A stretch of 46,779 nt of DNA, from positions 1 to 46,779 of IMG/VR virus record IMGVR_UViG_3300030109_004767. The stretch is one strand, 5' to 3'. Numbering within the stretch: the first letter of the stretch is position 1; each line of letters starts with the position of its first letter. Shown here one piece after another: positions 16,201 through 25,800 of the stretch. The translations under genes and the position numbers were made by a program. Under the pieces are notes generated by a model, which was given only the letters and a program-made list of their open reading frames with translations, was not told the DNA's origin and searched no databases. The stretch comes from a virus.

Positions 16201-19200
16201 CAGAGCTATCAGAGACTTCAATCTTGGAAGAGGTTCACCTGTGAAGGAGATAGGAGACCTTGGGACGCCTACTGTCACTATGACTCTTGGAGGTCTGGGG
16301 CAGGGAGGAGTAGACATACAACCGACATACACCGAGCACCCTCTTTTCCCCGGATGGAAAGACAGGATCGTTGGAACGGGCAATGCCTCGGTTAGAAACG
16401 ATAGGCAAGCATCGACATATTATGCGTCTACTAGAGCTATCACCGAGATACCGTTGTTTCCCTCTATGTTCTTCGATGTAGAATCTATCGAGGATTCTAC
16501 TAATGACCCAAGAACTCCACTTTCACCGACTAGATCATTCAAAATGACAGTGGATGCTACCATGACAGCCATGAACCGGCCCCAAATGAAAGAGTATGAA
16601 AGTAGGTTCGCAATCGATTGGGGAATGTCCGAGTTTGTTTCATCGGTCGAAGTGACTGATGGTTTCATATCTCAGATTCTGGGTGCAGAGGGTTTTACAA
16701 ACGGGATTTTGATGAGATGCCAGAGGCCATCCGTTCAAGCTGTAGTAACTTCATACAGCTCTGGGGTAATTACTGTAGATGACTACTCGGCCTTCCTAAA
16801 GGCAACGGGAGACAGAGGAGATGCCGCATACCTAAATGAAGTTCTAACTGACGATGAGACAAGTGGAGGAGCTAACGATGGGGGCTTTTGGGTCACTATA
16901 GGCGAAGGCATTTCTTCAATCAACGACGGATACGGCGTTCTTGTTCAAGTAGGCAAGCACACATCAGATGCCAACAAATTCATGGTTAGACCATATGGTA
17001 GCTCTCCGGCATACAGGGGATTTCACCCAAGGACATTGGCCTCTGCCGATTTATCCTCTACCATGGCTACGGGCTTGCCCGTGGTTCTGGGTGGTTACAT
17101 CAATATGGGTACCGCGGAGAACCCTTCTGGTGCAACTCTAACTGAGACTTTTGTTGTGAATCTGGTAACTACACTTACCACTTACAATAGCGCACACGGC
17201 ACTCCTAGTGATTTTGCCTATGAAAACTCAAAGGTAGCCCCTATCGCATCTAGTCAAATAGCCGTAGCCGCGAGAAAACTGTTGGGATTGAAATCAACAG
17301 CTGTTCAACAAGACGCACTTAATTCTAATCGGTACTATATCAGAGACGGTCCAAATATGAACGCCTTTGATTATGACACAACAGAGACACAGGAGTCATC
17401 GAATGACCGTTATACCATTCCTGCGGTGCTGTTAAAAACGAACGCATTGGCGTTGAAAGGGAAAAAATCAGATGGCACTTCTTTGGACTACGTTCGGCCA
17501 TTAGAGTTAGATTTCAATGATATAGCGGTGAAAATGGGAGACTTCAATTTGTGTGTCCAAGAAGTTATACGCCGTATAAACATGGCCGGACACCCTCAAG
17601 CTAAGAATACAGCTGGCGGTAGTGCATTCAACCCTCCTCCATTGTTTTCAACCACTAACACAGATACTGGAACACACATGGGGTATGTTCGATCTTTCGA
17701 TGGTTCGGAGGTTGAAAGCAGGGATGGAGAGAGAGGTATGTCGATTGTCATACACAGTACGGTCCCCGGTGCCGCTGGTAGAAACTTATGCGTATTTATG
17801 AGTAATAATACACCCTATCCATACAAACCAAATAGAATAATAGGATATGCGGGGATAACAGCAAACAACAGCAGAATGTACCAGCCCAATTCATTCCCAG
17901 CTCCTTTACCTATTGGAGCGGACGGAGAGACCTTTGTTCCGATCAGTACATTTCGAGGAGCTCCACACGGTGCCACTTTAGACTCCGAGGGTAGTGTCAG
18001 GTCCTACGAAGCTTTAGGTGGTAATTTCACCGTCAAAACTGTAGCGGCACCAAGTGTAAAAAATAGTGGTACGAATGTAACAGACTCAACAAACGACGGT
18101 AGGATGATTAATCCAGAGACTTTATCCTCGGCAAAATCTTCTGGTTTTAGCTATCTGACAGTCAGCAAAAGGACAGAAGATTATTTGAAGAGAATATCGG
18201 CTTCCGTGTCTGCTACGACAAAAGGAATCATAAGAGTCAACGGGAAGCTTGCTGATTATGAGTTTATCACACAAGGTCCGACTTTGGCAACAGTGGCATC
18301 AAATGCATTCTATATCAACAACATCACACCAAGAGAGGACATGGATTCATTCTACTTACAATTCTTTGATACATCACAAGGCCAACCTGCGACCAACAAT
18401 GACTTCGAGATCAATGACATAGACGTAGAGTTCCTATGGCCTCCTATGGATTCCGAGGGGGTTGTTTTCTTTGGGGGTGGACATACAGGAGTAGTAATGG
18501 ATATCAGTGACGGGACCGCCAATGACTACACAGATGATTACAAACATCCACTTTCTTCAGGCCCCACGGGATTCAGTGGTTTTCAAAATTTACATGAAGT
18601 CTCAGGAGCCTCTGCCGTTTTGGATTTCACCAATATAACAAACAACGACACCATCAATGAAAACACAATGAGGGGTTTTCATCATGCACTGACCGTAGAT
18701 TCATCAGGCAACGCTGTAGACAGGGCTAGACTCTATGCTCGTCTAAATGACACAATCAGCTCAGGAACCCATAGTCAAGTCAACACATTGGCCGTAGAAG
18801 ACCTGTATGGTTCGGCGATGAGAGTGACAGGCACAGGAGCAAACTTTGCCTTGGTAAATGGCCCTGCTAATAGCGTGGACAGTGAAGATAAGGGGATGCA
18901 GTTCAACCATGGTGGCATCAATACAGCTGCAAGCTCAGATCAGGTAATAGCACTATACAATTACAATTCAGGAGTTGAAGCGGAGTACGGGCCGTTGAAA
19001 GAGTTTGATTGCACAGGAGAGTTTTCTATCAGTGCATGGTTCAGAGGGTCATCGTCATCAGCGGGCGGACCGATAGTATCAGGTTTTGACAAGAACGGAA
19101 GGCCATGGGGTCTTTTCATAGCTGGAGCTCAAGCAAGTCTCAATCAATATGTCCAAGTAGCATTTTTGGGAGCTAGAGCTGACGGAACCAAATTATTGGT

Positions 19201-19840
19201 TATGAATGACGTTAGCACGGGGGGCATCAGAGTAGATAGAGACCAATGGTCGTGCGTAGTAGCAACGAAGTTGGGAGATGATGTCACGATCTATTTGGGC
19301 AACATCAACGGTTTGAAGTTTGGAGGTAACAACGCAGGGGGTAACTGGGACATAGGAACAGGGACTGTGACAGATATGGTAGACATCACGACTCCGAGGA
19401 CAATTCATTCAGGTGGTTCTTTGGGCAATACTGTGAATATAGAGGTAAAGACATCTATTAGTAACGGAAATGCAAATGCCGTAGCTGCCACGATCCCCAG
19501 TGCATTGGGTAGCACAGCAGCTACCAACATGTCCTTCATCGGTTTATCTGCTGTAAAGAATCTAAGCTTAGGAGGAGGGGGTGCAGGTCTTAGGATAGGT
19601 GAGATGTACCAAGGACCTTACACCGCACCATGGACTTCAACTTACGTTGACATGACAGTCATTGCCAGAAGAGGTGACAACGGTGCCTTTGTCTCAAGTG
19701 CTACCAGTACAAACGAATCTAAAATGAATTTATCAGTTCCTTTTCACTTCTCAGGTTATTTGTCAAATGTAGCCGTCTACAACAAAGCACTGTCTTCTTC
19801 GGAAGTGAATGAGCTTTGGACTGCAAGGGGGGTTTGGTGA
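13274..19840 (+). CDS. Giant tail/baseplate protein with LamG-like domains at both ends
   Basis: This 2188-residue protein has a LamG/concanavalin-like segment near the N-terminus (about residues 60-230: IRGAFTIDACIVPDYGG ... FVNGDLVGELNFGG ... IESIRLSKG). A second one is at the C-terminus (about 1890-2185: GEFSISAWFRGSS ... WSCVVATKLGDDVTIYLG ... SNVAVYNKALSSSEVNELW). The closing phrase is very typical of LamG-type jelly rolls, which bind sugars or proteins. The middle has no recognised domain; a stretch near residues 940-1000 (KGRIEEISPTMNTDGSSELTLRGRS) resembles the start of a baseplate beta-domain. The gene lies between distal-tail-like and hub-like genes and overlaps the next start (TGATG at 19838-19842). 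It probably forms a large baseplate or tail-tip structure for host surface binding. No peptidase or hydrolase motif was seen. Confidence 0.65.
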   Translation: MGIIRYHGKAVRLNGLTDGLVVPTGKFKESGKDLRHPEFAATAKTPKSDAAKIGRKHEEQISNPLNSIRGAFTIDACIVPDYGGVVLEKPGQFKLTYGNPFSNGPLIFDVTTDQRTYRIETSYNVPIVTSNHSGSYSGGEHKPQDLTLSEQPLVFICAQFSRRFVRCFVNGDLVGELNFGGEEPLVSQSSSDLFIGGQGGEYRGLIESIRLSKGVTEPKIEPLTKIDSTLGLWRFDDEIDVPDIYFFNNARSAVTNQGRDGPDTHDGLMPMPMVAMGHTFAVSGTNTFKLRDYPANPNSSVDRYTALEKLAAYITGIELKDIKNQSWFATGTLDLTDAQYFSGVASTPLNVIINHSGTHPMTGISATPSSQMIRYSDDNVQATAAAVDLNPMTVKPERLRVTILDFVNSKITCTAIHLANDEANNGVDNLPETQNSIFYQSRTDDVPVWFVLGKSDVLIDPGNPNVNAGVSNQKTRAKDTFTKYLFTHNQKFKDTTEFSNDAFFISPKSRSISTGSATALAAPAEDYSAMGGVTSYSIYEGEFFLKRLPQPDEQRVKQTIQGIANTFEYVTDDPSLNSILNQNDIVKVTETVFTGSIDRVINTSSSVLATDAGGDPFNRIVTESGVGFYATNNMSASTREEIVAIAVDNVKPFLLKGLDDDHTAELSGGVPTNDAYVRHLTPEKEPRLATIDSPSVLISAGGPRKIHVYYDAIDLTGEIVAGTGFSLRSGINAKLTPFHAIGNKGYLVVKKTVPCGSAVFGSRTVSDWLRKPYSSAPSNHKDILMKVTAPGGLLSLPTASFNGPMSSNILSAAPTGDITPSPFINIEDCVVTVGTGIQGYGRPKPVPSTNTPDDSSNSEFHSLFIENTQLKDQRDYTTASPTPPALTRSNLIGFDVIDNDLKTNDSIVLVHPTNRKRTASLEDIVTSEGGDDSSTATIELNLMKGRIEEISPTMNTDGSSELTLRGRSILMDISDSRAIRDFNLGRGSPVKEIGDLGTPTVTMTLGGLGQGGVDIQPTYTEHPLFPGWKDRIVGTGNASVRNDRQASTYYASTRAITEIPLFPSMFFDVESIEDSTNDPRTPLSPTRSFKMTVDATMTAMNRPQMKEYESRFAIDWGMSEFVSSVEVTDGFISQILGAEGFTNGILMRCQRPSVQAVVTSYSSGVITVDDYSAFLKATGDRGDAAYLNEVLTDDETSGGANDGGFWVTIGEGISSINDGYGVLVQVGKHTSDANKFMVRPYGSSPAYRGFHPRTLASADLSSTMATGLPVVLGGYINMGTAENPSGATLTETFVVNLVTTLTTYNSAHGTPSDFAYENSKVAPIASSQIAVAARKLLGLKSTAVQQDALNSNRYYIRDGPNMNAFDYDTTETQESSNDRYTIPAVLLKTNALALKGKKSDGTSLDYVRPLELDFNDIAVKMGDFNLCVQEVIRRINMAGHPQAKNTAGGSAFNPPPLFSTTNTDTGTHMGYVRSFDGSEVESRDGERGMSIVIHSTVPGAAGRNLCVFMSNNTPYPYKPNRIIGYAGITANNSRMYQPNSFPAPLPIGADGETFVPISTFRGAPHGATLDSEGSVRSYEALGGNFTVKTVAAPSVKNSGTNVTDSTNDGRMINPETLSSAKSSGFSYLTVSKRTEDYLKRISASVSATTKGIIRVNGKLADYEFITQGPTLATVASNAFYINNITPREDMDSFYLQFFDTSQGQPATNNDFEINDIDVEFLWPPMDSEGVVFFGGGHTGVVMDISDGTANDYTDDYKHPLSSGPTGFSGFQNLHEVSGASAVLDFTNITNNDTINENTMRGFHHALTVDSSGNAVDRARLYARLNDTISSGTHSQVNTLAVEDLYGSAMRVTGTGANFALVNGPANSVDSEDKGMQFNHGGINTAASSDQVIALYNYNSGVEAEYGPLKEFDCTGEFSISAWFRGSSSSAGGPIVSGFDKNGRPWGLFIAGAQASLNQYVQVAFLGARADGTKLLVMNDVSTGGIRVDRDQWSCVVATKLGDDVTIYLGNINGLKFGGNNAGGNWDIGTGTVTDMVDITTPRTIHSGGSLGNTVNIEVKTSISNGNANAVAATIPSALGSTAATNMSFIGLSAVKNLSLGGGGAGLRIGEMYQGPYTAPWTSTYVDMTVIARRGDNGAFVSSATSTNESKMNLSVPFHFSGYLSNVAVYNKALSSSEVNELWTARGVW

Positions 19841-22800
19841 TGACTAGGTTCGAGAAACAAATCTATCCGGCCAAAGTCCAACCACTCGCTGGGGCGTCAG
19901 GATACCCCGCTAGTGGCTTTTTTGCCATGCATATAACGTATCCAGACACAGATTATGACCACGATATAACGACGTGGCAGTACGCGGCAAACAGTAATTC
20001 ATGGAAACAAGGGTTGACGGTTTTAGTCCGAACCAACATAGCAACGGCTTCTGCCCCTGCCGAGGCACAAAATGTGATTGTAGTTGATCTGAAAGCTCAG
20101 GATGCAGCTGGGCCGGGAGATTACAATTTAGGGACAGAAGAAGCTACACGCTACATAGCTGCTAAGATAAACAGTAGGAAGGTAAAGCAGGTAGCACCGG
20201 GAGGGACAAGGTATCTCAGAGCCAGATACGTCAGGATGTCCGGTAGACCAACGTACTCCGGTGCTGCTACTATTATGATTGATGCCAATACACTGCGCCT
20301 ACAATTCGATGGAGGCTACAGGAATGGTTTTCCCTCTGATTTACCCACAACAGGCACTATTAGCTATACAGACGGCGACCATACAAATCTTACATTGAAC
20401 TATACCAACATAACCCCAGCTAGATTTGGTCCGACAAGAATCAACAATTTCATTAATTCGAGCAATAGTTTATCCGATCTTACGATAACTGAAACTCTAA
20501 CGTCTTCGATTACTCAAGCTAGTGGAACTAATGATGTTCTTTCTAGTGCTACGTTCACAATAGCTGGAGAACCACCTAAGCACACTATCGTTCTGACATG
20601 GGAGCAGAGAACACCTAACAGCGCGGGTGGCTATTGGGCAGAGGCCAACGGTGGACCAATTGTTCAGGGTCTCGGCCAGAGTGTGCCTACGTGGTTCTTG
20701 ACTGCAAAGGGCATGGATGGTGGAAACATGGGTCTGCCATCTACGGGCTATGACTCCAAGGGTTGCACTGCCGTAGCGCACTCTTCTGGCCATGGATATG
20801 TCAGATTCAGTGTAGAAGGACTCAATTCTTGTGATCTTCCAGATATCCCTCCTCCAGATTACACAGTTACATCTCCCTCTTTGAGAGGTGTGACCAAAGT
20901 AGACTCTGATACCACAGGCTCATCAAACATCAAAATGGCCGGTTTGGAATATGGGACTAAGCTCTCAACCACGTCAGGAGATAAGTTCCATACTTCACAT
21001 GGATATCAAGCTACAGCTGCAACTGCCTCGAATATAGTCAAGCATAGTAATGATGAATTGACTAATATCTCATATGTGGGAGACTTTGTAGCTCAGGGCC
21101 TGAAATATGATAACACCAAATACGCACCACGTCCCATATTCTCTGCAAAATCTCTCAACTCAACGACCAAGGTAAGAGGTCTTCAGATAAGTAACGAGAA
21201 TATGGTCTTTGATGATTTGGAGACTAAGGACGACCAAGGAAACGTATTGACCCTATTCGGCGGTTCTCCTTGGGGTGTAGTCATTAGAGACTACAAGTTA
21301 CAGAACACCAGAGAGGACCCAGTAACAGGGGAAGAAGTAACCGGGCCATCGACTACAGATGGCAGATTAACCCCCAACATGGAGATTCAACTGCCCGATC
21401 CGTCGGAGATTCCGGGCGGGGTATTCGTCAGAACGGGGCATGATCGCGTCCAAGCGTGGTCTAACATGACGTGGGGGTTAGGGGGGATGGCCGCCCCAGA
21501 CCCTCGCAAACCGGGTATCGCTGAGGCATCTAATGCTGCATCGCAGTTCGATACACATGACCGTATGCTGGTCTTTCACGTACAGAGGCTGTTACACCCC
21601 GATCTAAGCACGAAACACGGCCTCACCCCCCACACTACCCCCGGAGCAGTTCCAAGCGGCTCTACACGCCTCTTTTCGGCACACAGGGTCACAGACCACG
21701 CAGAGAGGGGTTCTGTGCTTACACAGACGAACAACGGCAATCCTAGCGGTAACGCCTACCCTCATCACAGGATTCGATTTGGAAGACAAGGGCATTCCTT
21801 CGTTACTCCTACAGGGCATAGAGGAACCCCTGCTGCAATGAGAAGGCAGCTGCACCGTTCACATGGATCATCGTACTCACTGCTGTTTGAAGCAGAAACC
21901 GAGCATAAGCACACGTTGTTTGGTTCGGGCAAGAGCACGTCTACTAATACGGTGTTTGAGCTCGATACGCTAGATACCAAAGCCCAGACTGGTTATGACC
22001 ATTCAACAGGCTCCTTTGCCTCAGATGGCATTCCTTTGGATGAAATAAAGGGATTTAGATTGCCGGATGTCAAAACAACATACGGTTCAGTAACTCCTAG
22101 AGATGATTTAGATTATCTTGTTGCACCCGGTCAAGAACATACCAAGACGTTTGGAGTCGGTCATCAAGTGAGGAGGGGGGCTCCAAGCGAGAACGCATCC
22201 TTCTCTGTAGCGGGTCCTACGAGACTGACATTTGCCAACGCATTACCTAGTGCGACTCGATATAATACAGCGTCAGAAGTCAATATAAACGGTATATTGC
22301 TTGGAGATTATCTTCTTGGTGGAGGCTCTCCGATGCCGGTTTTGGCTTATGCTGGAAGCAGTGCTTACTTCGTATCTGGAAGAGAAGAAGGCGTCTCAGT
22401 CACACGAATAGCCACCGAAATAGCGACTACTCCTCCTTTACTTTGTCACGATCCAGAGTACCTCAATCTAGGTGCAAGGACAGAAGCGGGTGGCGGTATA
22501 ACTGCCGCCAATGCAGATTTGGCTTTATTGAAGGCCACTAACACTGGAACGGGAGCAAAACCGGATGCGTTCTTGTGTAATTGGTTAGCTGAATACAATC
22601 ACCCAGCTTTCTTTGGGACGGTCCGAGAACACTACTTGACTTTCAGGTACAGAGAGGCAGGAATGCCCCGTTCGCTAAACTACCCACCAGTGAGAGGACT
22701 GTATCTTCGCAACCATTCCAATCCCACTACCACAGCTCAAGCGGAAAACGCAGAAGCAATCGAAAGGATATATGTGAATCAATGGTTACAGAACTATGGG

Positions 22801-25800
22801 TACAATGGATTGAATGCAGGAGGACATGGTAATACTGACGGATTGCGTAGTGCCAATGCCGTCCTGATGGGTCATACTACAGTCAGGGAATCACAGGGGA
22901 CTCTTCGTCTGCTCAAACAATATGAGAATATACGATACTCCAGAGGAGAGGGTATAGGAGATGGCATCAACCCCGAAAGAACTGGAGGTGCCATATACTA
23001 CGATAACGATTCAGACAGTGTGAGCTTCACGAAATATGTGACGGTCCTAGATAGTATGGTCGCATATGACATGAGTAGAAGAATGCCAATAAGAGCATAT
23101 GGTGTTAGGACGGCTTCAGATGCGTTAGATATGTTAGCTGGAGACCCGAATGAAGGTACAAACACGCTTGGAGTATATGGCAAGGGCAGGTTTGATGGAG
23201 GAATACATGATTCCGTGCAGAAAATACCGAACGCTACTACCCATGGTGCGACGTGGTTCTTCGATAATGATTATTCAGGGGTCGAGCGTTCGGTGCCGAT
23301 TGGATTGGTTATGTCTAGCCACACAGCAGAGGCATCTCCTTTCTCCAGCACGGTAAGAAGATCGAATTTACCCTCTAACTCGTCCGAATCGCCGATAGGA
23401 ATAGGTTCTACATTAGGATTACAATCAGGAGGGATGACTTTGCCGACCTCTATGCCAGCTGGCTTATGGGAAAACGAGTTCATAGAAGCCCCTTTGAAAG
23501 CGAGACCTCACAATAAAGGTTCAGACCCATTCATAGACCTCTACCAATACACCGGCTCCAACAATTATTCACAATCCCAATCAAGGTCCGCAGTGGTTAG
23601 AAGTAACACTTTTGGGGTTTCAGGAACTTTCTATCATCTAAGGGGGAATGCGTTACACGCAAACGCTTCGGCTTTGGATCACTCTGCTATGAGGCCGTTA
23701 GCCGCATCTAACGGTGAGAAAAAGACACACTACCCCACTACGGGCTGGGGGGAGGCAACATACAACTCCTCGACAAACGCAACTAAGACGGTGAAAGCCA
23801 TACCGCTCTCTGAGATAAGTGATCACAGACAGGTCCAGTCAAGGACCGAACCTAGATTGGGGTTGATAATAGACACGGAGAATGAAAGACTCAACAACAA
23901 GACGATGGAGTATCAAGTAATAGGAACGAAGGCTGCTTCTCTTAACAGCGATCTAGCAGTGGGGCAGCATTATCCAATAACCCCATCGTGGGTCAATAAA
24001 ACCAAGCTTGAGAAGGACGGCTTTACTCTCGATGGAGGAGCGGGTAGCACAGTGACTCACTCCAATGAATATGTAGCCCCTACATGGAGTCCAGATAGTG
24101 ATGATGCAAAGGGCATGGGCGGTGCAGCGATATCTGGAATTACATTGACCGGAGCCGGAACGGGATATTCTGATGGAAATCTTACAGCGACCGGCGGCGG
24201 TGGTTCTAATTTCGCGGGTACCTATCTCATAGCCAGACAAGTAGCCAGTGTAACTTTGAACAATCTCAAATTTAATCCAGCGGAGACTACAAATTACAGG
24301 GTAGTAATAACAACCAACACGGTAAGTAGCATTCAAGCGACACAGGCAATAGTCACTTTCACAGTCAACGGGCAACTTGTAGCTACGGGACATAGTGTTG
24401 CGTCGGCCGGTGCCAATTTCCTATCCACTCATACTCAATCATTAGAATATCAGAATCAAGATGGCCTTGGCAATTGGATAACAGTAACACCTAATGGTGG
24501 TTCAATAACGGTGAATCTTACCACTACGGGAGTTGTCAAAGTAATTACAATGACTAATGGTGGTTCGGGATACACATCTGAACCTACGATAGTCTTCCAG
24601 AATGCTGGTTCAAATGCAACAGTGTCTGTCTCTCTACCGACAACCGATGAAGAACCTAGAGTCCACGCTAATACCCATGCACTTGATTCTTGGGCGGTCA
24701 GAGGATCGGCGGACCTTCCGCCATGGGGGGGAGTCTACTTACTAAGAAAGACGTATCTCAACAGAACGGAAGAGGGTTCGATGTCCACTGAGATATTCGG
24801 AGCTTCTGGCAACGCCATGCCATCCCACCCTCGTAGAAAGTCTGTAGATTACATCGTGAGACCTGTAAGGCCGCTTAAGTTATACGGATTTGCTTCTAGT
24901 TTGTTACAGGACGGTTGGACGCACGGTCCTAGATGTAAAACGACTAATACGGATAACGTCGCATATCAACCATTTACTAGAGATTCTAGGTATGGTATGT
25001 TCGAGGCCAACGTCGATGAGGGATTGGGGAATAGTAGCTTTGTAGGCTCTCCCGAAGGTGCGTTTGTTATCGACTACCCAGACGCCAATGAGTATGATGT
25101 TGTGTATCATTTGATACCGACCGCATCAATGTTACAATTCTTCAAATCGGATGCAGCTAGGAAGTCCCCGGATGGTACGTTCAATTCAGAAATTGAAGCT
25201 AGATATTCTCAGAGTCTGCATCCGGGTGGAGGAGAGCCACTTCACCAAAGTCAAGTTAGATACAAGACAGATGGTTCAGGCATAGGCGGAGACTTTGCCA
25301 AGCAAGGATTAGAGGACGAAGTAACACACACCACACACAAGTCCATGATGCGGTTGTTCCCTCACTTTGAGGTTAAGTCACACTACACCGCCGGTTCAAC
25401 ATTTATCGTTCTGGATGATGCAAGCATTTTACCATCGTCTGGCAAGCTGTTCATATCTGGAGTGTCGGGCGCATTCACATATTCTGCAAAGAGTGGTAAC
25501 AAGCTCACACAATCTGCAAATGCAATTACTGGCCATACAACCGTCGGGGACCTAGTAGGCAAAACACTATACTTCACAGACGTGAATACGCCATCCTCGA
25601 TAAACGACTTCCGTTCGCTAACCCTCCCCTATCCTACAATCCCCACTCTCGTAGACAACACACTTGTCATGGCTAAGATCGAGTCAGATAGTTGGAGGAG
25701 ATATGATACAACTACGGATACGGTGAAAGAAACCACTCTCTCATATCGTGGTCTCTTGGAGTACGACCCATCCGATTTCATCATGCTAAGTCAGCAGCCG

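Noticed and set aside
15898-16383. Antisense ORF opposite the 2188-residue tail protein (also 23953-24393 and 25791-26219)
   Set aside because: These are shadows inside long continuous tail genes; none has a promoter, ribosome-binding site or recognisable domain.
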